Source: Haloarcula laminariae
GTDB lineage: Archaea > Halobacteriota > Halobacteria > Halobacteriales > Haloarculaceae
Assembly: GCF_025457605.1 (NCBI RefSeq)
Contig: NZ_JAMZFY010000001.1
Coordinates: 1,922,001 to 1,986,000, forward strand
Length of the DNA stretch: 64,000 bases
Direction: 5' to 3'
In this document: positions 17,980 to 25,769 of the stretch, piece after piece
Layout: every line of letters begins with the position of its first letter
How positions within the stretch are numbered: position 1 is the stretch's first letter
Position numbers and translations under genes: made by a program
The notes under the pieces: model-generated
The model's database searches: none
The model's input: the letters and a program-made list of their open reading frames with translations, nothing else
What the model was told of the DNA's origin: nothing

Positions 17980-19026
17980 ATGACCGACGACGCTATCGAA
18001 CACCGCCGACTCATCGTCGCGGGGACCGGCATCGCCGGGCTCACAGCGGCCATCTACGCGGCACGCTCCAACAACGACCCGCTCGTTCTGGAAGGGGACG
18101 AGCCCGGCGGTCAGCTCACGCTGACCAGCGAGGTCGAGAACTACCCCGGCTTCCCGGAGGGGCTGTCGGGTCCGGACCTCATCAACAAGATGAAAGAGCA
18201 GGCCGAGCAGTTCGGGTCCGAGCTCGAACACGGCATCGTCACGGACATCGAGGGCGACGAGCGCCCGTTCCGCGTCGAGCTCCGGGACGGGACCGTCTAC
18301 ACCTGCGACGCCTTCATCGCGGCGTCCGGGGCCAGCGCCCGCACCCTCGGGGTCCCGGGCGAGGACGAGCTGATGGGCTACGGCGTCTCGACGTGTGCCA
18401 CCTGCGACGGCGCCTTCTTCCGCGGCGAGGACATGCTCGTCGTCGGCGGCGGCGACGCGGCCATGGAGGAAGCGCACTTCCTCACGAAGTTCGCCGACAC
18501 CGTCTACATCGCCCACCGCCGCGAGGAGTTCCGTGCCGAGGACTACTGGATAGACAAAGTGGGGAAGAAAGTCGAGTCGGGCGACATCGAGATACTGCGA
18601 AACACCGAGCTGCTGGAGATGCACGGCTCCCCAGAGGAGGGCGTCGACCACGTGACGCTGGCGCAGAACGACGAGGGCTACCCCTCCGAGAAGCTCGACG
18701 ACCCGGCGACCGAGACCTTCGACTTCGACGTGGGCGCCGTCTTCATCGCCATCGGCCACACGCCGAACACCGACTACCTCGAAGACACCGACGTCGAACT
18801 GGACGAGACCGGCTACATCGTCGCGAAGGGCGGCAAGGGCGGCGACCAGACCGCCACCGACGTCGAGGGCATCTTCGCGGCCGGCGACGTGGTCGACTAC
18901 CACTACCAGCAGGCCGTGACGGCGGCGGGAATGGGCTGTAAGGCCGCCATCGACGCCGACGAGTACCTCGAAGACCGGCCCGAGGCCGAAGCCGAGTCCG
19001 AGGCCGCTGCGGAAGCCGACGACTGA
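17980..19026 (+). CDS. trxB: Thioredoxin reductase
   Basis: This 348-residue flavoprotein has the low-molecular-weight TrxB layout. The FAD loop is GTGIAGLTAAIYAARSN near residue 15, the redox-active disulfide is CATCDGAFF (about 139-142), the NAD(P)H loop is VVGGGDAAMEEAHFL near 155, and the second FAD motif is AIGHTPNT followed by FAAGDV. It should pass electrons from NAD(P)H to thioredoxin-like proteins in the cytoplasm. The last 25 residues are a Glu/Ala/Asp-rich tail, a haloadaptive extension. It is transcribed alone. Confidence 0.94.
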   Translation: MTDDAIEHRRLIVAGTGIAGLTAAIYAARSNNDPLVLEGDEPGGQLTLTSEVENYPGFPEGLSGPDLINKMKEQAEQFGSELEHGIVTDIEGDERPFRVELRDGTVYTCDAFIAASGASARTLGVPGEDELMGYGVSTCATCDGAFFRGEDMLVVGGGDAAMEEAHFLTKFADTVYIAHRREEFRAEDYWIDKVGKKVESGDIEILRNTELLEMHGSPEEGVDHVTLAQNDEGYPSEKLDDPATETFDFDVGAVFIAIGHTPNTDYLEDTDVELDETGYIVAKGGKGGDQTATDVEGIFAAGDVVDYHYQQAVTAAGMGCKAAIDADEYLEDRPEAEAESEAAAEADD

Positions 19027-19190
19027 GTCCGTCGGCTCCCGCTCGGCGTGTTTAGACGTCGAACACGTACGCTAGCCCGGCGTGCCTGACGGGGTCGTTG
19101 CGTTGACGTCGTCGGCGGATAGCTTGAATTGTAGACTGGTACTGGAATCGTCTCCAGTCTGGAACCAGCCGGTCAGCCAGAGTGTACGTT

Positions 19191-19658
19191 TTACAGCCCC
19201 TTCTCCATGATTGGGGCATCATAGGGCCGGTCACTGAGTCGTTCGATTCCGACCCGCTCATATCCGGCCCGGCGATACCAGTCTTCGAGAAACGGATGAC
19301 CGGAGAGTGTCCGGAGCCGAACTGACTCCCGGCCTTCTGCTCTCAGGGACTCCTCTGCGGATTCGAGAAGGAGTGTCCCTACTCCCTGCGTCTGGTGGTC
19401 CGGCGAGACAGCAAGCCGCCCGATTTCCGGCATGTTCCACTCCGGGCGCGGAATAATCTGGACAACGCCGACGATCTCTTCTGCGTCGATAGCAACTAGC
19501 ACCCTCCGATTGTGGATCCACTCAGCAACATCATCTGCACCACACTCAAGAACGCTTGACGGGAACCCTATCCGCTTGTTCCCCTCGTATGCACGGTGGT
19601 ACAGCTCAACTAGCGCCGGTACGTCCGCAGTCCTCGCGTTCTGTACTTCAGGCGCCAC
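19191..19658 (-). CDS. GNAT family N-acetyltransferase
   Basis: This 155-residue protein (GTG start at 19658) is a GNAT acetyltransferase with the acetyl-CoA loop QTQGVGTLLLESAEESLRAEG (motif A) and the motif B end EDWYRRAGYERVGIERL. The substrate is unknown; N-acetylglutamate- or small-molecule-type relatives share PEIGRLAVSPDHQ. Base composition is clearly lower in G+C than in the flanking genes (many codons end in A or T), and it lies in a patch (about 19050-20950) that looks acquired. It is convergent with trxB across a 164-bp gap in which I see nothing. Confidence 0.85.
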   Translation of the reverse strand: MAPEVQNARTADVPALVELYHRAYEGNKRIGFPSSVLECGADDVAEWIHNRRVLVAIDAEEIVGVVQIIPRPEWNMPEIGRLAVSPDHQTQGVGTLLLESAEESLRAEGRESVRLRTLSGHPFLEDWYRRAGYERVGIERLSDRPYDAPIMEKGL

Positions 19659-19842
19659 ACTCCGTATTCTCCAGCTCCCTGAATGAATATTTCGTTGTCC
19701 GATATTTCACCTGTACTGACTGATTCAAGGCTTGTATGAGAAGTCGTAACTACTGAAGTCGCTTTGTTGTAGTGTTTGCTGAGAGAATCTGTTGCTCAAT
19801 AGACCTGCTTACCGAACACTATCCAGACAACGAGACAGCGAT

Positions 19843-20772
19843 TTACGGATTCCAGTTGACTCTTTTTTCCGTCACACCGATGACTTCATCCCAGGTGACT
19901 GTGAGGTCCTGTCTTTCCGCACTGCGGTTAACATCGAAGAACTGGTACCCTTGGAGGGTCTCCCCCGGTGCCAGTTCCCGGTTGAACCCGAGTTTATCGT
20001 AGTTCGCTGCGGTGTCTCCCTTCAGAGAGTAGTCATAGCTTTCCTCCCCCGTTCTGACATGCAGATTCCTGGCGCTGGACGGATTAACTGTATCGTCTCC
20101 GGTGTTTTCTCCGCTGTATTTCACGATGACGAATTTGCCGTTGTCGGGCCGTACATCGTTCCCCTCCTCGTCCTCGTAGCTGTCCTGCACTACTATCTCG
20201 TCTATACTCATCTTGACGCCTTTCACGTTTGTGTAGTCCTCCCCGAGGGAAAGGTCCCGCGCCACGACCGAGGTGTCTGCCTCGACATCGTAGTCTTCGA
20301 TGCTCAACCTGAAACTGCCGAGGTTGTCCCCCGCAATCTCCTGTGAAAACGTCTCCGTCTCCCCCGGCTCAATCACACCGCCGATATCGAAGCCGGCATC
20401 CGCATACTTGCTGTAATCCAACGCCTCACTGGTGATTTGACCACGCTTCGTGAAGTTACCTTCAGCGTTCCCGGAGTTTCTCACTTGTAACTTCAGCGAA
20501 GCGGTTTCACCCAGCTCCATCTCGTCGGTTATCTGTAATGAAACGACCTCAAAATTCGGTTCCGAGTTCGCCGCATCTTCACCATTGGAACCGTCCTGCG
20601 GAGTATCAGTATCCCCATCAGTTACGTCATCCGTGGTGCTCTCATCAGCGGGAGTCCTTTCCTCAGAAGAGTTGTCACTGGTACATCCCGCGATAGCAGC
20701 CAGTCCTGCTGTACCGACTGCAAGGATATACTCTCTGCGCGATTCGCGTAAATTGCTTGATTGCCGGTCCAT
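19843..20772 (-). CDS. Tat-exported lipoprotein, DUF4352-like
   Basis: This 309-residue protein starts at ATG 20772 with a twin-arginine signal (ESRREYILAVGTAGLAAIAGC) whose lipobox cysteine is about residue 30. A Ser/Thr/Asp-rich linker (35-75) follows, then two immunoglobulin-like beta regions (SLKLQVRNSGNAEGNF; KFVIVKYSGENTGDDTV), the second like the DUF4352 domain of secreted lipoproteins. It would sit on the outer membrane face. G+C is near 50 percent, far below the window average, pointing to recent transfer. A CTATTATC box lies about 28 bp before the ATG. Confidence 0.82.
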   Translation of the reverse strand: MDRQSSNLRESRREYILAVGTAGLAAIAGCTSDNSSEERTPADESTTDDVTDGDTDTPQDGSNGEDAANSEPNFEVVSLQITDEMELGETASLKLQVRNSGNAEGNFTKRGQITSEALDYSKYADAGFDIGGVIEPGETETFSQEIAGDNLGSFRLSIEDYDVEADTSVVARDLSLGEDYTNVKGVKMSIDEIVVQDSYEDEEGNDVRPDNGKFVIVKYSGENTGDDTVNPSSARNLHVRTGEESYDYSLKGDTAANYDKLGFNRELAPGETLQGYQFFDVNRSAERQDLTVTWDEVIGVTEKRVNWNP

Positions 20773-20931
20773 GGGCAAAGACCGCCCCTCCTGACAGATA
20801 ATAGTTGATAACTGAATGTCAACGACACTGTCCAACGCCTGACGGAATCCTGCATAGTTCGCGGGTGTCAGACGGTCACTATGCTCACTGTACTGACCGT
20901 AACCGGGTCAGAATCTAGCATCTGCTAACGA

Positions 20932-20944
20932 CTTCAACAGAGCC
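20932..20944 (-). repeat. IS6-type terminal-repeat-like end, remnant
   Basis: On the minus strand the sequence reads GGCTCTGTTGAAG, similar to terminal inverted repeats of IS6-family elements, which commonly begin GGCNCTGTTG. No transposase gene and no second copy were found within the window. It sits at the right edge of the low-GC patch. I treat it as a possible element scar, not a proven insertion sequence. Confidence 0.3.
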
Positions 20945-20988
20945 ACTAAAGGGGAAACCGGTCCGATAGAAAAACGACCGCCTGCCCG

Positions 20989-21099
20989 TCAGTCCGACCC
21001 GCTGTGGGGCACCCAGCCACACTGCTCGCAGACCTCGACGCCGCCGTCTACCCGGAGCGGTTCACTACACTGCGGACAGACGGTGACGGCCTCAGTCAT
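20989..21099 (-). CDS. 36-residue zinc-ribbon microprotein
   Basis: Reading the minus strand from ATG 21099 gives a 36-residue protein with two knuckles, CPQC (residues 8-11) and CEQC (24-27), the minimum for a single zinc ribbon, followed by GWVPHSGSD. The ATG overlaps the stop of the aldehyde dehydrogenase gene by eight bases (21092-21099), so its translation is probably coupled to that gene. This family of very small CxxC proteins is abundant in haloarchaea, and members have been linked to growth and biofilm traits, but this one has no known role. Confidence 0.78.
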   Translation of the reverse strand: MTEAVTVCPQCSEPLRVDGGVEVCEQCGWVPHSGSD

Positions 21100-22615
21100 C
21101 GTCCTCGGTGATGATGTCGGCCGAGAGGCCCTGTGCCATCCGGATGTCCTTGGAGTTGTTCAGCGTCCAGGCGGTACGGTCGGTGACGGCCTCGATTATC
21201 TCGCGGGCCGAGGGGTAGCCGTTACCGGACTTCTTGACTCCGCCGAAGGGGAGCTGGACCTCGGCTCCGATACACGGGAGGTTCCCGTAGGCGAGCCCGA
21301 GTTCGGCGTGGTCGCGGTAGTAGTTTATCTGGCGGTAGTCCTCCGAGACGATGGCGCCGGCCAGCCCGTAGTCGGTGTCGTTCTGTATCTCGACGGCCCG
21401 CTTGATGTCGCCGTCGTAGGGAAGCAGGGCGACGTGGGGACCGAACACCTCCTCCTGCGTACAGCGCAGGTCGGCGTCGGGGTCGGCCTCGTAGACGAAC
21501 GGGCCGACCCAGTGGCCGTCCCCGTGGCCGTCGGGAATCTCGTCGGCGTCCAGCTCGGTCCGGTCGACCAGCACCTCGACGCCCTCCTCGCGGGCGAGGT
21601 CGCGGTACTCGGTCACCTTCTCCAAGTGCTCGGCCTCGATGAGCGGGCCCATGAACGTGTCCTCCTGCAGCGGGTCGCCGACGGCGACCTTGCTGGCGGC
21701 GTCGACGAACCGCTCCTTGAACTCGTCGTAGACGTCCGTGTGGACGATGAGCCGCTCCGAGGAGACACACCGCTGGCCGGTGGTCTTGAACGAGGACATC
21801 ACGGCCGAGTGGACGGCGATGTCCAGGTCGGCTTCCTCGGTGATGACGACGGCGTTCTTCCCGCCCATCTCGCAGGCCGCGCGTTTCCCGGACTCGGAAC
21901 CGACCGTGTCGGCTATCTGGTGGCCGACCTCGGCCGAGCCGGTAAAGAGGACCGTCGGGACGCGGTCGTCGTCGACGATAGCGGCACCCGCGTCCCCGAA
22001 GCCCTGGATCATGTTGAACACGCCGTCGGGGAGACCGGCGTCTTCGAACATCTCCGCGACGATCTGGGCACACCACGGGGTCTGTTCGGCGGGCTTCCAG
22101 ACGACGGTGTTGCCCTCGACTAGGGCGACGGCCATGTGCCAGTACGGGATGGCGATGGGGAAGTTCCACGGCGTGATACAGCCGGTGACGCCCCTGGGTT
22201 TGCGCCGCATGTAGGCGTCCTTTTCGGCGATTTCCGAGGGGATGATGTCGCCGCTCGGGTGGCGCGCGTCGCCGGCGGCCCACTCGACCATGTGGGCGGC
22301 CTCGACCACGTCGGCCCGCCCCTCGCTTATCTCCTTCCCGCACTCCTTCGTGACAATCTCCCCGAGTTCGTCGGTGCGGTCCCGAAGCTCGTGGTAGACG
22401 TCCCAGAGGTACTCCGCGCGGTCGATACGGGAGAGTTCGCGCCACTCCTCGTAGGCCTCGTCGGCGGCCGCGACGGCCTCGTCTACGTCCGCCGGCGTGC
22501 CGCGCTGGAACTCGGCCAGCGGTTCGCCCGTCGCCGGGTTCTCGCTCTCGAACGTCTCGGTACCGTGACCAGTGACCCACTCGCCGTCGATGTAGTGCTG
22601 GTATGTCTCTGCCAT
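21092..22615 (-). CDS. Aldehyde dehydrogenase, probably 1-pyrroline-5-carboxylate dehydrogenase
   Basis: This 507-residue NAD(P)-dependent aldehyde dehydrogenase has TPWNFPIAIP and GNTVVWKPAEQTP for the cofactor, FTGSAEVGHQI for the Rossmann turn, CEMGGKNAVV near residue 250 for the general base, and TTGQRCVSSERL with Cys283 as nucleophile. ATG 22615 is chosen because MAETYQHYIDGEWV is the usual family start. Its neighbours are proline dehydrogenase and a bat-type regulator, so oxidation of glutamate semialdehyde to glutamate is the likely reaction; succinate-semialdehyde or other aldehydes cannot be excluded. A near-palindrome lies 38-51 bp before its start. The 36-residue zinc ribbon follows in the operon. 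Confidence 0.88.
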   Translation of the reverse strand: MAETYQHYIDGEWVTGHGTETFESENPATGEPLAEFQRGTPADVDEAVAAADEAYEEWRELSRIDRAEYLWDVYHELRDRTDELGEIVTKECGKEISEGRADVVEAAHMVEWAAGDARHPSGDIIPSEIAEKDAYMRRKPRGVTGCITPWNFPIAIPYWHMAVALVEGNTVVWKPAEQTPWCAQIVAEMFEDAGLPDGVFNMIQGFGDAGAAIVDDDRVPTVLFTGSAEVGHQIADTVGSESGKRAACEMGGKNAVVITEEADLDIAVHSAVMSSFKTTGQRCVSSERLIVHTDVYDEFKERFVDAASKVAVGDPLQEDTFMGPLIEAEHLEKVTEYRDLAREEGVEVLVDRTELDADEIPDGHGDGHWVGPFVYEADPDADLRCTQEEVFGPHVALLPYDGDIKRAVEIQNDTDYGLAGAIVSEDYRQINYYRDHAELGLAYGNLPCIGAEVQLPFGGVKKSGNGYPSAREIIEAVTDRTAWTLNNSKDIRMAQGLSADIITEDDD

Positions 22616-22652
22616 TACCCCACATACGAACAGCCCAGCCCAAAACCCCCGT

Positions 22653-22666
22653 CCGACCATGGGCGG
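22653..22666. promoter_or_regulatory. Near-palindrome CCGACCATGGGCGG, candidate operator of aldehyde dehydrogenase gene
   Basis: One mismatch from the perfect palindrome CCGACCATGGTCGG. It lies 38-51 bp upstream of the aldehyde dehydrogenase ATG (22615), just above the expected TATA position. An overlapping dyad CGACCA-N7-TGGTCG (22654-22672) is also present. Confidence 0.6.
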
Positions 22667-22716
22667 TGGTCGTAATCACCCGTTTTGGGCAGTGAGGCGC
22701 ACGTCTGTGGGCCCAC

Positions 22717-22730
22717 CCGACCATGGGCGG
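22717..22730. promoter_or_regulatory. Near-palindrome CCGACCATGGGCGG, candidate operator of the bat-type regulator
   Basis: This is identical to the copy at 22653 and lies 53-66 bp before the regulator ATG at 22783. The two copies are 64 bp apart, about six helical turns, in the divergent gap. Confidence 0.6.
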
Positions 22731-22782
22731 CAGAACTTTGGTAAAGCAACACATGGATACGGGTACAACGTGTACTGTACTC

Positions 22783-23505
22783 ATGGCGGCCATTGACCAG
22801 ACCGAGACGACGTGGCTCACCCTCGACCTCTGGCACCCGAACTGCTGGGCGATAAAGGCGACCGGAAAGGCAACCGGCGGCGTTCTGGCCCACTCTATCT
22901 ACACCTCCCCGAAGACGGACGGGAACCACACCGGGAAGGTCAAGGGGCTGTTCACCGCGTTCGCGGACGACGAGGCCGAAGTGACGGCGCTGCTCGACGA
23001 GATACGCGACTCCGAACTCACCGGCGAGCTCTCCGAACTCCGGGAACGATTCGGGCGCGAGCGCGACGCCCCCGGGAACGTGGTCCGGGAGTTCTTCGTC
23101 GAGTACGACCCCGACGACATGGTGTGTCCGACGCTGCTGGAACACGGGTTCGTCCACAACGCCCCCGTCCGTATCGAGAACGGGCGCGAGGAGTGGCAGG
23201 TCTGTTTCGTCAACGAGCGCTCCGAGATAGACGACGCGCTGGACCGGGTCCGCGAGGAGGCCGGCGCGGAGGTCAGAATCGACTCCATCACGACGAGCGA
23301 GGCCGCCACGACGACCACCCGGAACCAGCGCCTCGACAAGCTCACCGCCAAACAGCGGGACGTGTTCGAACACGCGCGCCAGGCGGGCTACTACGAGTGG
23401 CCCCGGCAGTGTGACACCCGGGAGCTAGCGGCCGACCTCGACGTCTCCAAGACCACCCTGCTAGAGCATCTCAGAAAAGCCGAAGCGAAACTGCTCGACC
23501 CCTGA
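22783..23505 (+). CDS. Bat-type HTH transcriptional regulator (HTH_10)
   Basis: This 240-residue protein starts at ATG 22783 (MAAIDQTETTWLTLDLWHPNC). It has an N-terminal ACT-like/bacterio-opsin-activator-type sensor region of about 150 residues and a C-terminal HTH_10 domain: LDKLTAKQRDVFEHARQAGYYEWPR, then RELAADLDVSKTTLLEHLRKAEAKLL. It is divergent from the aldehyde dehydrogenase gene and convergent with the proline dehydrogenase gene, and a shared operator-like motif lies before all three transcription units. I infer it to be an activator of proline and amino-acid catabolism; this has not been shown. Confidence 0.88.
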   Translation: MAAIDQTETTWLTLDLWHPNCWAIKATGKATGGVLAHSIYTSPKTDGNHTGKVKGLFTAFADDEAEVTALLDEIRDSELTGELSELRERFGRERDAPGNVVREFFVEYDPDDMVCPTLLEHGFVHNAPVRIENGREEWQVCFVNERSEIDDALDRVREEAGAEVRIDSITTSEAATTTTRNQRLDKLTAKQRDVFEHARQAGYYEWPRQCDTRELAADLDVSKTTLLEHLRKAEAKLLDP

Positions 23506-23542
23506 CTCGGACGCGGTGAGAACCGGGAGAAGGGACTCGGTC

Positions 23543-24370
23543 TCAGGGACTGACGACGGCCCGGAGCGCGAACAGGGCATTTGCCTTGCGTTCGCGGATA
23601 CGGCGGTAGAAGTAGGAGAACCACTTGGTGCCGTAGGGGATGTACTGGTACACCTCGTACTCCTCGGCCAGCTCGAACTGCGCGCTCTCGCGGACGCCCG
23701 TGAGCATCTGTACCTCGAAGGGGGTCCCGTGTTCCTCGTGGAGTTCCTTCGCGAGGTCGACCATCGCCGGGTCGTGGCTCCCGACGGCGATGCCGTCGTC
23801 GAAGTGCTCGAACATGTAGGTCAGGTACTCGCGGTACATCTCGTCGACCTTCGACTTCTCCTTGTAGGCTATCTCGGCCGGCGGGTCGTAGGCCCCCTTG
23901 ACCAGCCGGACCTTCCCCGGGCAGTCGGCCAGCCGTTCGAGAATATCACCGGTCCGCTTGAGGTTCGCCTGGACGCAGACACCCACGTCACCGTCTGTCT
24001 CGCGCGCGTGGCGCTCGAAGGCGTCGAGCGTCACGTCGACCGTGTCGTGGTCCTCCATATCGACCCAGACGAAACAGTCGACGCCCTCGACGATGCGTGC
24101 GAGGTTCTCCTCGAACGCCTGGTCGCCTACCTCCAGACCTATCTGGCTCGGCTTGACGGAGATACAGCCGTCGAGACCGCGGCGTTCGAGCCCCTCGGCG
24201 AGTTCGATGTACGCGTCGGCGTCCGCGTCCGCGTCCGCGCGGTCCTCGTAGTGTTCGCCCAGTAGGTTGAGGATGCCTTTCACGCCCCGTTCGTTCAGCT
24301 CCGCCACGTGGTCCAGCGCCTCCGTCGCGGTCTCGCCGGCCACGAAGTTGTTCGCAATGGGGGGTATCAT
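23543..24370 (-). CDS. Proline dehydrogenase
   Basis: This 275-residue flavoenzyme is a monofunctional proline dehydrogenase, a (beta/alpha)8 barrel of the usual archaeal/bacterial short length (about 270-300). Features are MIPPIANNFVAGET at the start, CISVKPSQIGLEV, DMEDHDTVDVTLDAF, KVRLVKGAYDPPAE with the FAD/substrate lysine-arginine strand, and the C-terminal substrate motif YFYRRIRERKAN, whose paired arginines bind the proline carboxylate. It oxidises L-proline to 1-pyrroline-5-carboxylate and passes electrons to the quinone pool. ATG 24370 has a GGATATAGGG TATA box 29 bp upstream. The partner dehydrogenase is at 21092. Confidence 0.93.
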   Translation of the reverse strand: MIPPIANNFVAGETATEALDHVAELNERGVKGILNLLGEHYEDRADADADADAYIELAEGLERRGLDGCISVKPSQIGLEVGDQAFEENLARIVEGVDCFVWVDMEDHDTVDVTLDAFERHARETDGDVGVCVQANLKRTGDILERLADCPGKVRLVKGAYDPPAEIAYKEKSKVDEMYREYLTYMFEHFDDGIAVGSHDPAMVDLAKELHEEHGTPFEVQMLTGVRESAQFELAEEYEVYQYIPYGTKWFSYFYRRIRERKANALFALRAVVSP

Positions 24371-24394
24371 ACACGAAGTGATGCGGCAGACGGC

Positions 24395-24404
24395 CCTATA
24401 TCCG
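24395..24404 (-). promoter_or_regulatory. TATA box of proline dehydrogenase gene
   Basis: Minus strand GGATATAGGG, centred 29 bp before the ATG at 24370, giving a leaderless transcript. Confidence 0.6.
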
Positions 24405-24483
24405 GACCCTACCAAATAATTCTGACACGAAGGTTGTGAAATATACCCTGAGGAATCGGAGAGACCGGTAAAACTAATGTCGC

Positions 24484-24497
24484 CCGACCATGGTAGG
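24484..24497. promoter_or_regulatory. Near-palindrome CCGACCATGGTAGG, candidate operator of the amino-acid ABC operon
   Basis: Third copy of the motif, again one mismatch from CCGACCATGGTCGG. It lies 42-55 bp before the binding-protein ATG (24539) and about 90 bp above the proline dehydrogenase TATA box, so it could serve both divergent units. Confidence 0.6.
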
Positions 24498-24538
24498 GAC
24501 ACCATTGAGGCACATCTGTGAAAACTATTGAATCACCC

Positions 24539-25762
24539 ATGCGAAAAAGTACCACAACGTCGCTCGACCGGCGAACGATGCTGAAACTGACTGGCGGTGC
24601 CGGAGTCGTCGGTCTGGCCGGCTGTAGCTCGTTCGGGAACGGGAACGAGGCGTACAACATCGGGATGGTCGACGCCCAGACGGGCTCGCTGTCGGCCTTC
24701 GGCGAGCGGAACCAGCGCGGGAAGGACCTCGCCCTGTCGGCCGTCAACGACGTCGGCATCAACGGCAGCGACTTGCAGATAACCGTCGAGGACTCGGGGA
24801 GCGAGAACCAGGGCGGGATTTCGGCCGCCCAGAAGCTCGTCAACCAGGACGGCGTCCCATTCCTCATCGGCGCCGTCGGCTCCGGCGTCTCGCTCGCCAT
24901 CTACGAGAGCGTCATCGAGGGGACGGACGTCGTCCAGCTCTCACAGAACTCGACCGGGCTCGGGCTGACCGAGTTCCCTGGGCTGTTGCGGATGTCGCCG
25001 TCGGGCCGGACGCAGGCCGTCGCGCTCGCGGACCTCATCGCCGAGGACGGCTACGACGAGGTGGCGCTGACCTACGTGAACAACGACTACGGCCAGAGCC
25101 TGGCCGACGCGTTCGTCGACTCCTGGGAAGGGTCGGTCGCCTACAACAACTCCCACGACCAGGAACAGCAGTCCTACGCCTCCGTCATCTCCGAGATGAA
25201 CGACTCCGGCGCTGACGCCTGGCTGTTCATCACCTACCAGTCGGAGTTCAGTTCGATGGTCAACGAGATCTACTCCAACGGCTACGAGGCGATGCTCTAT
25301 GGCGCCGACTCCGTCTCGGGCGACAACGTCATCGAGAATACCCCCGAGGGCAGCATGGAGGGAATGAAGATTCTCGTCCCGTCCGCGCCCGTAGAGGAGC
25401 AGAACTACCAGGACTTCGCCTCGGCCTTCGAGGACGAGTACGACCAGTCCCCCACCTCGTGGGCGGCCTACGCCTACGACTGTGTAATCACCGCGGCCCT
25501 CTCGATTCAGGCCGCCGACGAGTTCACCGGCGCGGCGCTCGGCGAGGTCGTCCGGGACGTGACCCGCCCCGAGGGCGAGCAGGTCACCTCCTTCGAGGCC
25601 GCGAGCGAGATTCTCTCGGACGGCGGCGGTCCGAGCGACGTGGACTACCAGGGCGTCAGCGGCCCCATCGACTTCGACGAAAACGGTGATCCGGTCGGCT
25701 TCCTGCAAGTCCTGGAGGTTCAGGACCACAGCTACGAGGGCATCGACTTCATCAGCTCATAG
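24539..25762 (+). CDS. ABC transporter substrate-binding protein (LivJ-type, amino acid)
   Basis: This 407-residue Tat lipoprotein has a signal at residues 1-30 (LDRRTMLKLTGGAGVVGLAGC) with the lipobox cysteine near residue 29. The mature part is a type I periplasmic-binding fold (peripla_BP_6): YNIGMVDAQTGSLSAFGERNQRG at the start, then VALTYVNNDYGQSLADAF and ALSIQAADEFTGAAL. It would capture a branched-chain or related amino acid outside the membrane. A GTG at 24518 is an alternative start seven codons earlier. The operon 24539-29386 holds the full set of import parts, and a shared operator-like motif with proline catabolism genes suggests proline or a proline-family amino acid as substrate. 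Confidence 0.92.
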   Translation: MRKSTTTSLDRRTMLKLTGGAGVVGLAGCSSFGNGNEAYNIGMVDAQTGSLSAFGERNQRGKDLALSAVNDVGINGSDLQITVEDSGSENQGGISAAQKLVNQDGVPFLIGAVGSGVSLAIYESVIEGTDVVQLSQNSTGLGLTEFPGLLRMSPSGRTQAVALADLIAEDGYDEVALTYVNNDYGQSLADAFVDSWEGSVAYNNSHDQEQQSYASVISEMNDSGADAWLFITYQSEFSSMVNEIYSNGYEAMLYGADSVSGDNVIENTPEGSMEGMKILVPSAPVEEQNYQDFASAFEDEYDQSPTSWAAYAYDCVITAALSIQAADEFTGAALGEVVRDVTRPEGEQVTSFEAASEILSDGGGPSDVDYQGVSGPIDFDENGDPVGFLQVLEVQDHSYEGIDFISS

Positions 25763-25769
25763 GCCGAGA

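Noticed and set aside
17545-18903. Long minus-strand extension of the winged-helix gene
   Set aside because: It is antisense to trxB and DUF357 and has no domain; the gene proper starts near 17544 or 17508.
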